Position numbers and translations under genes: made by a program
Origin: Falsiroseomonas sp.
GTDB lineage: Bacteria > Pseudomonadota > Alphaproteobacteria > Acetobacterales > Acetobacteraceae
Length of the DNA stretch: 33,240 nt
Assembly: GCF_030695085.1 (NCBI RefSeq)
Contig: NZ_JAUYTS010000093.1
Span: forward strand, 1-33,240
Direction of reading: 5' to 3'
Shown: positions 18,310 through 27,518 of the stretch, one piece after another
Position numbering within the stretch: position 1 is the first letter of the stretch
How the letters are laid out: every line of letters starts with the position of its first letter
Notes under the pieces: model-generated
The model's database searches: none
Told to the model about the DNA's origin: nothing
Seen by the model: the letters and a program-made list of their open reading frames with translations, nothing else

Positions 18310-19148
18310 CCGCGCGCCTCCAGCAGGTCTCGCAGCAGCACCAGCGCGGCGTCGCGGCGATAGGCGGCGGTGGCGCGGATGTCGTCGATCGGGGACAGCC
18401 CCGCCAGATGATGCGGCTGCACCAGCTGCGCGGCCTTGGCACGCTCCACCCCGCGCAAGGCGGCCTCCAGCAACGGCAGGCGCTGCGCCACCGCCGAACA
18501 GGCGCCGAGCGCGATGCGTGCTTCCGCAACGCGCCCGGCCGCATCGGTGGCGATGACGCCGGCCGCCATGGCGATCGAAATCACCAGGTAATGCCGTGCA
18601 CCCAGCTTGCGGAAGCCGCCCTGCGCATTCTCCAGCCTCGGCACATGCAGGGCGGTGGCCAGTTCATCCGCTGCCAGGGCTGTGGCGCGATAGCCAGTGA
18701 GGAACACCGCCACGGGCAGTACGCGCAGGCCGCGCGGGCTGGCAACCTCCACCGTTGCATTCAGCGCCAGAAGGTTTGGAATGCCGTCGCCGGCCGGGGA
18801 AGCGGTGACGAGATTGCCCACCAGCGTGCCGCGATTCTGCACCTGCATGCCGCCCACTTCGCGCGCGGCGGCCTTCAACCCATCGAAGATCGGTGGCAGC
18901 TTCGCACGCATCAGGCTGGACCAGGTAGCCAGACAGCCAATGCGCCAGCCCGCGGCTGTTTCATCGATGTCGCGCAGGCCGGGGATGGCGCTGAGATCCA
19001 GCACGTCCTTATGCGTCGGATCGCCCCAGGCGGCGCGCGCGGTGCGAGCGGGGAAGATATCCGTGCCGCCGGCCAGCACGGCCACATCCGCGCCAGCGCG
19101 GATCGCCAGCGCATCCTGCAATGTCGTCGGGCGATGATAGGCGGTCAT
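18306..19148 (-). CDS. Molybdenum hydroxylase FAD-binding subunit (CoxM/XdhB-like)
   Basis: A 280-residue subunit that carries FAD and passes electrons from the iron-sulfur centres to an acceptor. The two FAD-contact stretches of the family are visible: VLAGGTDIFPA near residue 26 and VQNRGTLVGNLVTASPAGD near residue 103, the second with Val where many relatives have Gly (GTLVGN). The C-terminal CO-dehydrogenase flavoprotein domain follows (ARIALGACSAVAQR). ATG 19148 overlaps the HyuB stop by four bases and is preferred over the in-frame GTG at 19154. It overlaps the fused catalytic subunit by four bases, so the two form one enzyme. Confidence 0.9.
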   Translation of the reverse strand: MTAYHRPTTLQDALAIRAGADVAVLAGGTDIFPARTARAAWGDPTHKDVLDLSAIPGLRDIDETAAGWRIGCLATWSSLMRAKLPPIFDGLKAAAREVGGMQVQNRGTLVGNLVTASPAGDGIPNLLALNATVEVASPRGLRVLPVAVFLTGYRATALAADELATALHVPRLENAQGGFRKLGARHYLVISIAMAAGVIATDAAGRVAEARIALGACSAVAQRLPLLEAALRGVERAKAAQLVQPHHLAGLSPIDDIRATAAYRRDAALVLLRDLLEARG

Positions 19149-20818
19149 CCCCACAGCGCCTTCGCCTGGTCGGCCGTGTAGTAGCCGCGCCGCACATCCT
19201 GCGCGACCAGCGCCGGGTCGCGGTCCTGCGGGTTGCCATAGCCGCCGCCGCCCGGTGTCATCACCTCCACCCGATCGCCCGCGCGCAGATGCAGGCCCTG
19301 ATCCTTCGACAGATGCAGCGGTATGGTGGTGGTGCCGTTGCGGTGCAGCTTTACGATGTTCTTTGCACCCTCGCCGCCGCCGAGCACGCCGGGTGGGCCG
19401 AAGCGGCCATGGTCCATGACGAAACTCGCCTTGGCCTCGCCACGCAGCAGTTCCACCTCGTAATGCACACCGAATCCGCCACGCTGCGCGCCGGCGCCGC
19501 CGGAGGCTTCATGGATCGCGAAACGCCTGAACAGGACAGGGTAGTATTGTTCCATCACCTCGACCGGAGCGGTCTTGCTGATGCCGATGGTGGAGCAGCC
19601 ATTGGTCAGCCCATCGGCTTCCGCATTGCCGCCATAGCCGCCGCCGGTGATCTGGTACATCACATAGCCGGCGTTGCGCGCCGGGTCGAAACCGCCGAGC
19701 GCGAAATTGCCGGATGTGCCGGCGGGCGCCGCCCAGACCTCCGCCGGCAGCGCCTGCGCGATGGCGAGGAACACCGCCTCCGCAATCCGCTGCGAGACTT
19801 CCGCCGCGCAGCCGGAGACCGGGCGCGGATATTTCGCGTCGAGGAAAGTGCCCTCCGGCCGGATCACGCGTAGCGGCACGAAGGTGCCGGCATTGATCGG
19901 AACATCCGGAAAAATGTGCTTCATCGCGAGGTAGACGGCGGAACAGGTGGTGGCCCAGACGGAATTCATCGGCCCCTGGCAAGGCGGCGACGAATCGCCG
20001 AGATCGAAGACCAGCTCATCGCCCTGCCGCGTGACGGTCAGCGCGATCCGCAGCGGCGCATCCACCACGCCATCCGAGTCGACGAAGGTTTCGGCTGAAT
20101 AGACACCATCCGGGATGCGCCGGATTTCCGCCAGCATGCGCTCCGCCGCACGTGCGCGAATGCCGGCAATGGCTTCGCGCAGCGTGATCAGGCCGTAGCG
20201 GGACACCATTTCGTTCAGCCGCGACTCGCCGACGAGAAGCGCCGAGGCCTGCGCCTTGATATCGCCGATGCGCTGGTCCGCGACGCGGATATTGGATTGG
20301 ATGATGGACAGGATCTCCCGGTCCAGCACGCCCTTCTTGAACAGCTTCACGGGCGGCAGGCGCAGGCCTTCCTGCTCCACCTCCGTCGCATGTGCAGAAA
20401 AGCCGCCCGGCACCATGCCGCCAATGTCCGGCCAATGACCCGTGTTCTGCAGCCAGCAGAACAGCTCGCCAGCCACGAAGAAGGGCCTGGCGAAACGCAC
20501 ATCCATCAGATGCGTGCCGCCCAGATACGGGTCGTTGACGATGTAGATGTCGCCCGGCTCCGGCGCCGCCACCGCGCCTTCGCCGATCAGCCGCACCAGA
20601 TGCGCCGCCGAATGCGCCATGGTGCCGACAAAGACCGGCAGGCCGAGTTCGCCCTGCGCGATCAGCGCGCCATCCTCGGCGGCGTAGATGCCATCCGATC
20701 GGTCATCAGCCTCGGCAATGACGGGCGAGAAGGCGGCGCGGGAGAAGGTGATGTCCATCTCGTTGCAGACCTGCTGCAGGCCGGCCTGGATCACGGCGAG
20801 GGTCAGCGCATCGATCAT
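19145..20818 (-). CDS. hyuB: Hydantoinase B/oxoprolinase family protein
   Basis: A 557-residue protein of the HyuB family, the partner of HyuA in ATP-dependent N-methylhydantoinase, 5-oxoprolinase and acetone-carboxylase-like enzymes. Typical stretches are LQQVCNEMDITFSRAAFSPV at the start, VNDPYLGGTHLMDV, the NTGHWPDIGGMVPG metal/active region, VFDLGDSSPPCQGPMNS, and the C-terminal GGGEGAKN and MTPGGGGYGNPQDRDP. Length is normal. ATG 20818 overlaps the HyuA stop by four bases and its stop overlaps the FAD-subunit start, so stoichiometric co-expression is expected. Within this operon it most likely helps hydrolyse a lactam or hydantoin-type ring bond (inference from context). Confidence 0.92.
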   Translation of the reverse strand: MIDALTLAVIQAGLQQVCNEMDITFSRAAFSPVIAEADDRSDGIYAAEDGALIAQGELGLPVFVGTMAHSAAHLVRLIGEGAVAAPEPGDIYIVNDPYLGGTHLMDVRFARPFFVAGELFCWLQNTGHWPDIGGMVPGGFSAHATEVEQEGLRLPPVKLFKKGVLDREILSIIQSNIRVADQRIGDIKAQASALLVGESRLNEMVSRYGLITLREAIAGIRARAAERMLAEIRRIPDGVYSAETFVDSDGVVDAPLRIALTVTRQGDELVFDLGDSSPPCQGPMNSVWATTCSAVYLAMKHIFPDVPINAGTFVPLRVIRPEGTFLDAKYPRPVSGCAAEVSQRIAEAVFLAIAQALPAEVWAAPAGTSGNFALGGFDPARNAGYVMYQITGGGYGGNAEADGLTNGCSTIGISKTAPVEVMEQYYPVLFRRFAIHEASGGAGAQRGGFGVHYEVELLRGEAKASFVMDHGRFGPPGVLGGGEGAKNIVKLHRNGTTTIPLHLSKDQGLHLRAGDRVEVMTPGGGGYGNPQDRDPALVAQDVRRGYYTADQAKALWG

Positions 20819-22845
20819 GGCAGCACCGTAATGCGGAGATTGCCGATGGCATCGACCACGGCTTCGGAGCGCGGCTCCAGTACCGTCGTCGCATCCGCCT
20901 GCTGGATGATGGCGGGGCCGGCGATGCGCGCACCCTCCGCAAGCTTCTCGCGCTGCCAGACCGTGGCGCGGTGCCAGGCGCCCTCGGCGTAGAGCGCACG
21001 CTCTCCCACCCGCGCGTCACCGACACGCGCGGCGGCATCGAGCAGCGTGGCGAGCGGGAAGGGGCGGCGGCGGCCGATGACCGTGGTCAGCAGGTTCACC
21101 AGCACCGCACGAATTTCGGGAAGCTGTACCTGGAAGCGGGCGAAATAGGCGGCCTCGAAGGCGGTCTGGATTTCCGCGCGCGCCATCTCCGCGCGCGGCA
21201 GGGCAACGCGGATCAGATGCGTCTGGCCGCGGAACTGCATATCCGCCGCGTGCAATATTTCGGTTCGTTCGATCTCCGCGCTATCCGCCGTGACCACGGC
21301 CAGCGCGCGATCGCGCTGTGCCGCCAATGTCTCGGCGATCTCGGCCTCCGAAACATCGTCCAGCCCGCGATTCAGCGTGTTCACCGCATCCTGCCGCAGA
21401 TCCGCCACCAGGCAGCCCAGCGCATTGGTCAGGCCCGGTCGTGCGGGGACCAGCACCATCGGGATGCCGATCTCGCGTGCCAGCGCCACCGCATGCAGCG
21501 GCCCGGCGCCGCCGAAGGCGAACAGGCAGAAATCGCGGGGGTCATGGCCGCGGGAGAGTGAGACCATGCGGATCGCGCCCGCCATATGCACATTGGCCAG
21601 CCGCAGCGTCGCCTCCGCCGCCTGTTCCACCGCCATGCCGAGCGGTGCGCCAATCTGGTCCGCAAACGCCGCGCGCACGCGCTCCATCGGCACCGCATCC
21701 CGCACCGCCAGCAAGCGTGCAGGGTCGAGCCGCCCGAGTACCAGATTCGCATCCGTAATGGTGGGCCTTGTGCCGCCACGCCCGAAGCAGATCGGCCCCG
21801 GCAGGCTGCCTGCGCTTTCCGGCCCGACGCGGAACATCCCCGCGCGGTCGATGCCGGCGATGGAGCCGCCGCCGGCGCCGACGGTCCGCACATCCACCAT
21901 CGGCAGATGGATCGGCAGGCCATAGGCGATGGACAATTCGGCGGAGACTTCCGGCACCCCGCCCGCGATCAGCGCCACATCGGTGGAGGTGCCGCCCATG
22001 TCGTAGGTGATGGCATTCCGCAGCCCGCTTTGCGCCAGCGTCGCCGCCGCGGCCATGACGCCGGAGGCGGGGCCGGACATCACGGTCTTCGCCGCCTCCC
22101 GCGCCACCAGCCGGGCCGGCACGGTGCCGCCATTGCCGTTCATCACCAGCAGCTCGCGCTTGTGGCCTTGGGCTGCGAGCTGGGCCTGCAGGCGCGTGAT
22201 GTAGCGATCCAGGATCGGTTGCACCGCGGCGTTCACCGCCGCCGTGGTGCCGCGTTCATATTCGCGGAATTCCGAGAGCAGCTCGTGGCCAAGCGTGACG
22301 TAGTCATTCGGCCATATGCTGCGCGCGATCTCCCCGGCGCGGCGTTCATGCGCCGGGTTGGCGTAGGCGTGCAGGAAATGCACGACCAGCGCCTCGCAGC
22401 CCTCGGCCAGCAAAGCGCGCACCTCGCGCGCCACCGCATCCTCATCCAGCGGCGTCACCACGCCGCCGCGCGCATCCATCCGCTCCGCCACTTCGCGCCG
22501 CCATTCGCGCGGCACCAGCGGTTCGAAGCTGCCCTTCAGCCCGTAGGGGTTGGGCCGCGTGCGGCGGCCGAGTTCCAGAACGTCGCGGAAACCGGCGGTG
22601 GTGATCAGGCCGACCTTCGCCAGCTTGCGTTCCAGCACCGCATTGGTGGTGGCCGTGGTGCCATGGATGATGAGGTCGAGCTCGGCCGGTGAGCTGCCTG
22701 CCGCCGCGATCGCGGCCAGAACGCCATCGGCCTGGTTCGCCGTGGTCGTCGGCACCTTGGCCAGCCGCACGTGGCCATCCGCGTCCTGCAGCAGCAGGTC
22801 GGTGAAGGTGCCGCCCACGTCGATGCCGGCGGTGATGCGGGACAT
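20815..22845 (-). CDS. hyuA: Hydantoinase A/5-oxoprolinase family protein (ATPase subunit)
   Basis: A 676-residue protein of the HyuA family with an ASKHA-type ATP-binding core. Phosphate-binding loops are IDVGGTFTDLLL (about 8-19) and YDMGGTSTDVALI. Also present are HGTTATTNAVLERK, ELGRRTRPNPYG, KTVMSGPASGVMAAA, VRTVGAGGGSIA and the SRGHDPRDFCLFAFGGAGPLH block. HyuA phosphorylates the ring carbonyl so that the amide bond can be opened with its HyuB partner. ATG 22845 was chosen because the MSRITAGIDVGG start is typical; a TTG three codons earlier is unlikely. It follows LivF by five bases and overlaps HyuB by four, so importer and ring-opening enzyme are on one message. Confidence 0.93.
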   Translation of the reverse strand: MSRITAGIDVGGTFTDLLLQDADGHVRLAKVPTTTANQADGVLAAIAAAGSSPAELDLIIHGTTATTNAVLERKLAKVGLITTAGFRDVLELGRRTRPNPYGLKGSFEPLVPREWRREVAERMDARGGVVTPLDEDAVAREVRALLAEGCEALVVHFLHAYANPAHERRAGEIARSIWPNDYVTLGHELLSEFREYERGTTAAVNAAVQPILDRYITRLQAQLAAQGHKRELLVMNGNGGTVPARLVAREAAKTVMSGPASGVMAAAATLAQSGLRNAITYDMGGTSTDVALIAGGVPEVSAELSIAYGLPIHLPMVDVRTVGAGGGSIAGIDRAGMFRVGPESAGSLPGPICFGRGGTRPTITDANLVLGRLDPARLLAVRDAVPMERVRAAFADQIGAPLGMAVEQAAEATLRLANVHMAGAIRMVSLSRGHDPRDFCLFAFGGAGPLHAVALAREIGIPMVLVPARPGLTNALGCLVADLRQDAVNTLNRGLDDVSEAEIAETLAAQRDRALAVVTADSAEIERTEILHAADMQFRGQTHLIRVALPRAEMARAEIQTAFEAAYFARFQVQLPEIRAVLVNLLTTVIGRRRPFPLATLLDAAARVGDARVGERALYAEGAWHRATVWQREKLAEGARIAGPAIIQQADATTVLEPRSEAVVDAIGNLRITVLP

Positions 22846-22850
22846 GCGTA

Positions 22851-23564
22851 TCAAACCGTCAGATAGGTGGTGCGGATGGTCTCATCCGCTTCCAGCGCCG
22901 CCATGGTGCCGGCGAAGCGGATGCTGCCCTTTTCGATGACGAAGGCGCGGTCGGAGACGGCGGCGGCGAAATCCAGGCTCTGTTCGGAGAGCAGCACGGC
23001 CAGCCCCTCCGCCTTCATGCGCAGCACGGCTTCGGCCATCAGCTCCACGATCACCGGCGCCAGGCCTTCGGAGGGCTCGTCCAGCAGCACGGCTTCGGGG
23101 TTGCCCATCAACGTGCGCGCGATGGTCAGCATCTGCTGTTCCCCGCCCGACATCGCCGCCGCGCGGCGCCCGCGCATCTCGGCGAGATTCGGAAAAATGT
23201 CGTAGAGGCGTTCCACCGTCCACGCCGCGCGTCCGCCCCGTGCGGCGCGGCGGCCGACCTCCAGATTTTCCGCCACGGTCAAATCCGTGAAGATGCGCCG
23301 GTCCTCCGGCACATAGCCGAGGCCGGCGCGGGCGATCTGGAACGGCGCCCAGCCGGTGATGTCCTGCCCGGCGAAGCGCACCTGGCCGGCGCGCGGCGGC
23401 AGCAGGCCCATGATGGCCTTCATGGTGGTGGATTTGCCGGCGCCGTTGCGGCCCATCAGGGCGGCCACCTCGCCACGCCGCAGCGTGAGATCGACGCCGA
23501 ACAGCACTTCCGCCGGGCCGTAGCCCGCGGTGACGCCGGAGACTTCGAGCACCGGATCAGCCAT
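22851..23564 (-). CDS. livF: Branched-chain-type ABC transporter ATP-binding protein LivF
   Basis: A 237-residue ATPase of the HAAT importer class. Walker A is GRNGAGKST (38-46), the signature MSGGEQQML, and Walker B with the following Glu VLLDEPSEGL, all intact; GLGYVPEDRRIFTDLTVAENL is the LivF-typical segment. It would pair with LivG on the fused permease. ATG 23564 lies inside the LivG coding end (eight-base overlap) with GAGGCG upstream; a GTG at 23573 is an alternative start adding three residues. Confidence 0.93.
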   Translation of the reverse strand: MADPVLEVSGVTAGYGPAEVLFGVDLTLRRGEVAALMGRNGAGKSTTMKAIMGLLPPRAGQVRFAGQDITGWAPFQIARAGLGYVPEDRRIFTDLTVAENLEVGRRAARGGRAAWTVERLYDIFPNLAEMRGRRAAAMSGGEQQMLTIARTLMGNPEAVLLDEPSEGLAPVIVELMAEAVLRMKAEGLAVLLSEQSLDFAAAVSDRAFVIEKGSIRFAGTMAALEADETIRTTYLTV

Positions 23565-24339
23565 GTGCCGCACGCCTCGCCCGCAGCGCCGCCTTGTGGC
23601 CGGACTGGCCGAGATAGACGCGCTGCACTTCGGGGTTGGCGCGCACCGATTCAGGAGAGCCTTCCGCGATCACCTCGCCGCGCACCAGCACCAGTATGCG
23701 GTCGGCATGGGCGAAGACCGCGTCCATGTCATGTTCCGTGAACAGCACGCCGATGCCCTGGCCGCGCGCGATGCCGGCGGTGAGCTGCATGAGTGCGGCG
23801 CGTTCGCGTGGTGCCATGCCGGCGGTGGGTTCATCCATCAGCAGCAGCTTCGGCGCGGCGGCGAGTGCGATGGCGAGTTCGACGCGCTTCACATCGCCAT
23901 AGGCCAGCTCGCCGATCGGGCGATCCGCCGCTTCGGCCATGCCGACCTGCGCCAGCAAGGCCAGCGCCTCCGCCCGGTAGAGCGACGCCGCATCCGCCAC
24001 CAGGTCCCGCGTGCGGCCGTGATGCGCGGTCAGTGCCATCTGCACATTGCCGGCAACCGACATGGATAGGAATGTCTGCGCCACCTGGAAGGTGCGGCCG
24101 ACGCCGAGCTTGCAGACCTGGCGCGGCGGCAGCCCGGTGATGTCCTGCCCCGCCAGCATCACGCGCCCGGAACTCGGCGCCAATTGCCCGCCCACCATGT
24201 TGAATGTGGTGGATTTGCCCGCGCCATTCGGCCCGATGATCGCCAGCATTTCCCCCGCCGCCAGGGCGAAGGACACATCCTTCGCCGCGACGACGCCGCC
24301 GAAACGCTTGTTCAGGCCCTCGACCGCCAGCAGAGTCAT
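23557..24339 (-). CDS. livG: Branched-chain-type ABC transporter ATP-binding protein LivG
   Basis: A 260-residue ATPase with Walker A GPNGAGKST (36-44), GVGRTFQVAQTF in the Q-loop region, signature-like LAYGDVKRVELAIAL, Walker B LLLMDEPTAGM, and switch-His segment FTEHDMDAVF. The signature reads YGDVK where YGEQR/YGDQR is commoner, probably ordinary variation. The extended C-terminus is typical of LivG (EGSPESVRANPEVQRVYLG). ATG 24339 overlaps the permease stop by four bases. Confidence 0.93.
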   Translation of the reverse strand: MTLLAVEGLNKRFGGVVAAKDVSFALAAGEMLAIIGPNGAGKSTTFNMVGGQLAPSSGRVMLAGQDITGLPPRQVCKLGVGRTFQVAQTFLSMSVAGNVQMALTAHHGRTRDLVADAASLYRAEALALLAQVGMAEAADRPIGELAYGDVKRVELAIALAAAPKLLLMDEPTAGMAPRERAALMQLTAGIARGQGIGVLFTEHDMDAVFAHADRILVLVRGEVIAEGSPESVRANPEVQRVYLGQSGHKAALRARRAAHG

Positions 24340-26189
24340 GCGCGCCTCCGCAACGCGCCATAGGCACCGGACAGGCCGCGCGGGAAGATCAGCACCAGCG
24401 CGATGATGGAGGCGCCGAGGAAGAACCGCCAATGGTCCGTCAGCGGCATGAAGAAGTCCTTGATGGTATGGAAGGCCGCGGCACCGGCGACCGCGCCCAT
24501 CACGGTCTGCATGCCGCCCAGCAGCAGCATCGCCAGGAAGTCGATGGACATCGGAATCGCCAGCAGCGTCGGGTCGATCGAGCCCTTGGAGAAGGCATAG
24601 AGCCCACCCGCCAGCCCCGCCGCCGCGCCGGCTAGCGTGAAGGCCAGCCAGCGATGCATCCGCACATTCACGCCGATGGCATCCGCCCGCTGTTCCGAAT
24701 CCCGCGCCGCCCGCAGCGTGGCGCCGAAGGGCGCGTAGATCACGTGGCGCAGCGCGGCGATGCCGAGGATGCAGCAGGCGGCAACGAGATAATGAAACAC
24801 CTCCCGCGACCTGGCCCAGCCACTGGGCCAGACGCCGACCACGCCATTGTCGCCGCCCGTCACCTCGACCCATTGGAAACACACCGCATAGGCAATCTGC
24901 GCGAAGGCGAGCGTCAGCATCGCCAGGTAGATGCCCGTCAGCCGCACCACGAAGAAGCCGAACAGCGCGGCGAAGGCAGCCCCCGCGATCGGGGCGGCGA
25001 TCAGCGCCGGCTCCATCGCGAAGCCGCCGCGCGTCACCAGCAGCCCGGCGGCATAGGCGCCAAGGCCGAAATAGGCGGCATGGCCGAAGGAGACGATGCC
25101 GCCATTGCCGACGAGAAAATTCAGCGAGAAGGCGGCGAGTGCGAAGATCAGCACCTCCGTCGCCACCTTCACGGTGTAGGCGTCCCCGAATAGCGGCACG
25201 GCCAGCGTCGCGGCCAGCACGACGCCGAGGATCACCTTCTCCCACATCCCGAAGCGCGGCGTGGCGAGGATACCCTCCGGCAAGGCCGCGCGCCCTGCCG
25301 CGGCTTCCGGGCGGCCGAGCAGCCCCCAGGGCTTCACCACCAGCACCACGGCCATCAGCAGGAACACCAGCACCAGCGTGATCTTCGGGAAGATCAGCAC
25401 GCCGAAGGCGTTCAACTGCCCGATCAGCACCGCCGCCAGGAAGGCGCCGGGCACGGAACCCATGCCGCCGATCACCGTGACAACGAAAGCCTCCGTGATG
25501 ATCGACAGGTCCATCTGCGAATTGGCGGAGACGCGCGGGATCTGCAACGCGCCACCCAGCCCCGCCAGGAAGGCGCCGAGGAACAGCGTGCCGGTGAACA
25601 GCAGCGCCTGGTTCACGCCGAGCGCGCCCACCATCTCCCGGTCCCGCGTCGCGGCGCGGATCAAGATGCCGAAGCGCGTCTTGTGCATCAGCAGCCATAG
25701 CAGGCCGAGCACGGCCGGGCCGACGCAGATCAGGAACAGTTCATAGGCCGGGAAGCGCTGGCCCAGAATCTCCACGCCATGGCGCAGCCCGGGCGCACGC
25801 GGCCCGGGGATCTCCACCGGCCCCCAGATCCACAGCACCGCATCCTGCACCATCAGCACCACGCCGAAGGTGGCAAGCAGCTGGAACAGCTCCGGCACCT
25901 TGTACAGGCGCCGAAGCAGCAGCACCTCCATCACCACGCCGAGCGCACCCACCACCAGGGCGGAGACCAGCACGCCCACGAAGAACAGCAGTGGCGAACG
26001 GTCGAAATCCAGCAGCCAGGGCACCACCGTCACCGTCATATAGGCGCCGAGCATGTAGAAGCTGCCATGCGCGAAATTGACGATGCGGGTGACGCCGAAC
26101 ACCAGCGTCAGCCCGGATGCAATGACGAACAGCGAGGAGGCGCTGGCCAGTCCCGACAGGGACTGGACCACCAGGAAGCCGAAATCCAT
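24336..26189 (-). CDS. Fused LivH-LivM branched-chain-type ABC permease
   Basis: A 617-residue polytopic inner-membrane protein combining two permeases normally made separately. Residues 1 to about 290 match LivH (ASGLTLVFGVTRIVNFAHGS; IRAATRDREMVGALGVN; TVIGGMGSVPGAFLAAVLIG). After a short linker near residues 295-315 (RPEAAAGRAALPEG), residues about 320-617 match LivM (AFSLNFLVGNGGIVSFGHAAY; RAARDSEQRADAIGVN; LLLGGMQTVMGAVAGA). Each half keeps its own EAA-type coupling segment, so one chain could replace the heterodimer. The HAAT importer class takes branched-chain amino acids, amides, urea and various aromatic or heterocyclic acids. It lies nine bases after the binding-protein gene and overlaps livG by four. 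Confidence 0.93.
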   Translation of the reverse strand: MDFGFLVVQSLSGLASASSLFVIASGLTLVFGVTRIVNFAHGSFYMLGAYMTVTVVPWLLDFDRSPLLFFVGVLVSALVVGALGVVMEVLLLRRLYKVPELFQLLATFGVVLMVQDAVLWIWGPVEIPGPRAPGLRHGVEILGQRFPAYELFLICVGPAVLGLLWLLMHKTRFGILIRAATRDREMVGALGVNQALLFTGTLFLGAFLAGLGGALQIPRVSANSQMDLSIITEAFVVTVIGGMGSVPGAFLAAVLIGQLNAFGVLIFPKITLVLVFLLMAVVLVVKPWGLLGRPEAAAGRAALPEGILATPRFGMWEKVILGVVLAATLAVPLFGDAYTVKVATEVLIFALAAFSLNFLVGNGGIVSFGHAAYFGLGAYAAGLLVTRGGFAMEPALIAAPIAGAAFAALFGFFVVRLTGIYLAMLTLAFAQIAYAVCFQWVEVTGGDNGVVGVWPSGWARSREVFHYLVAACCILGIAALRHVIYAPFGATLRAARDSEQRADAIGVNVRMHRWLAFTLAGAAAGLAGGLYAFSKGSIDPTLLAIPMSIDFLAMLLLGGMQTVMGAVAGAAAFHTIKDFFMPLTDHWRFFLGASIIALVLIFPRGLSGAYGALRRRA

Positions 26190-26198
26190 GCGCCGGGA

Positions 26199-27422
26199 TC
26201 AGCTCCGCGGGCGCGCGGCGCGCACCTCATCCTCGGGGAACATGAAGTCGGCGCCGTCGGCGTAGCGGGCGTTGCGCATGGTGCCGGTGCGGCCGCGCAG
26301 CTCCGTCTCTCCCACCCAGGTGCCCATGGTGCCCTGGTGGTCGAGTGCGCGCATGGTGACGTTGCCGACGATGGTCTGCGTCGGCAGATCGGCCAGCGCA
26401 TCCACCATCGCCTCCGTCTCCGTCGAATTCGCCTTGTTCAGCATGCTGGCCACCACCTCGGCGGTGACGTAGCCCAGCACGCTGCCCTTGCGCGGCGTAT
26501 CGTTGAAGCGGGCGCGATAGGCGTCCACAAAGGCCTTGTGCCGCGCGTCCTGCACCTGTTCCCAGGGATAGCCGGTGACGATCCAGCCATCCGGGCATTC
26601 ATCGCCCAGCGGGATCATGTATTCCGGCTCACCGGTCAGCAGCGACAGCACCAGGCGACGCTCGAACAGGCCGCGGGTGTTGCCCTCGCGGACGAAGGCG
26701 GTCAGGTCGGCGCCGAACAGCACGTTGAAGATGCCATCCGGCCGCGCCTGCGCCAGCGCGCCCACCGTGGCGCCGGCATCGACCCGGCCGAGCGCCGGGT
26801 ACTGCTCCGCCACGATCTCCGCGCCGGGAATGGACTGGCCGATCAGCCGCTTGAAATTGGCCGCCGCCGATTGCCCGTATTCGTAATTCGGCGCGACGAT
26901 CGCCCAGCGCTTCGCCGTCTTGCCGCGCGCGGCCTCCACCACCATGCGGGTCTGCATGTAGGTGGAGGGGCGCAGGCGCCAGGTGTAGCGGTTGCCCTGC
27001 GCCATGGTCAGCGCATCGGTCAGCGGCTCCGTCGCCAGGAACAGCTTCTTGCGCTGGTTCGCCAGGTCGGACACCGCCAGCCCGACATTGGACAGGAAGG
27101 TGCCGGCCAGGAAGGCGCAGCCTTCGCGGGTCAGCAGGTCTTCCGCCACGCGCACGGCGTCACCGGGGGTGGAGCCATCGTCACGGAAGACGAATTCCAG
27201 CGGCCGCCCGCCCATCACGCCGCCGGCCTGGTTGATCCGGTCCACCGCGAGCTGGATGGCGTTGCGGTAGGGGACGGAGAAGGCGGCCATGCGGGCGTAG
27301 GAATTCAGCTCCCCCACCTTGATGGGCGCCCCTTGGGCCGGGGCGCGGCCGGGGCGCAGCCCCGCGAGCATGCCGGTGCCAGCCGCCAGCGCGCCGCGGC
27401 GGGAGAGGGTGAAGCCAGCCAT
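26199..27422 (-). CDS. Branched-chain-type ABC transporter substrate-binding protein, Tat-like signal
   Basis: A 407-residue periplasmic receptor of the LivK/Periplasmic_binding_6 class. The N-terminus MAGFTLSRRGALAAGTGM is twin-arginine-like, with cleavage likely near APAQG. The mature protein starts IKVGELNSYARMAAFSVPYR and has family landmarks IQLAVDRINQAGGVMGG, FRDDGSTPGDAVRVAEDL, WAIVAPNYEYGQS and GYVTAEVVASML. It heads the eleven-gene operon and therefore reports what the pathway imports; the ligand cannot be deduced by eye. Start ATG 27422 has GGGAG eight bases upstream; an in-frame ATG at 27494 would add a non-signal-like Pro/Gly-rich leader and is disfavoured. Confidence 0.91.
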   Translation of the reverse strand: MAGFTLSRRGALAAGTGMLAGLRPGRAPAQGAPIKVGELNSYARMAAFSVPYRNAIQLAVDRINQAGGVMGGRPLEFVFRDDGSTPGDAVRVAEDLLTREGCAFLAGTFLSNVGLAVSDLANQRKKLFLATEPLTDALTMAQGNRYTWRLRPSTYMQTRMVVEAARGKTAKRWAIVAPNYEYGQSAAANFKRLIGQSIPGAEIVAEQYPALGRVDAGATVGALAQARPDGIFNVLFGADLTAFVREGNTRGLFERRLVLSLLTGEPEYMIPLGDECPDGWIVTGYPWEQVQDARHKAFVDAYRARFNDTPRKGSVLGYVTAEVVASMLNKANSTETEAMVDALADLPTQTIVGNVTMRALDHQGTMGTWVGETELRGRTGTMRNARYADGADFMFPEDEVRAARPRS

Positions 27423-27501
27423 CGCGAGGACTCCCAAATTGCCTGTCGGCGCGCATCCTCCACCGCGGCCGGGTCGCGGTCCAGCCGGTTTCATGAGGCG
27501 T

Positions 27502-27518
27502 GTCGCAGCTTATGCGAC
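27502..27518. promoter_or_regulatory. Inverted repeat, candidate operator upstream of the eleven-gene operon
   Basis: GTCGCA-GCTTA-TGCGAC is a perfect 6-bp inverted repeat with a 5-bp centre, about 80 bp upstream of the binding-protein ATG. Its size and position suit a dimeric repressor or activator. The core also contains the best AT-rich hexamer of the area on the minus strand (CATAAG), but no convincing -35 accompanies it. The cognate regulator is not evident. Confidence 0.35.
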
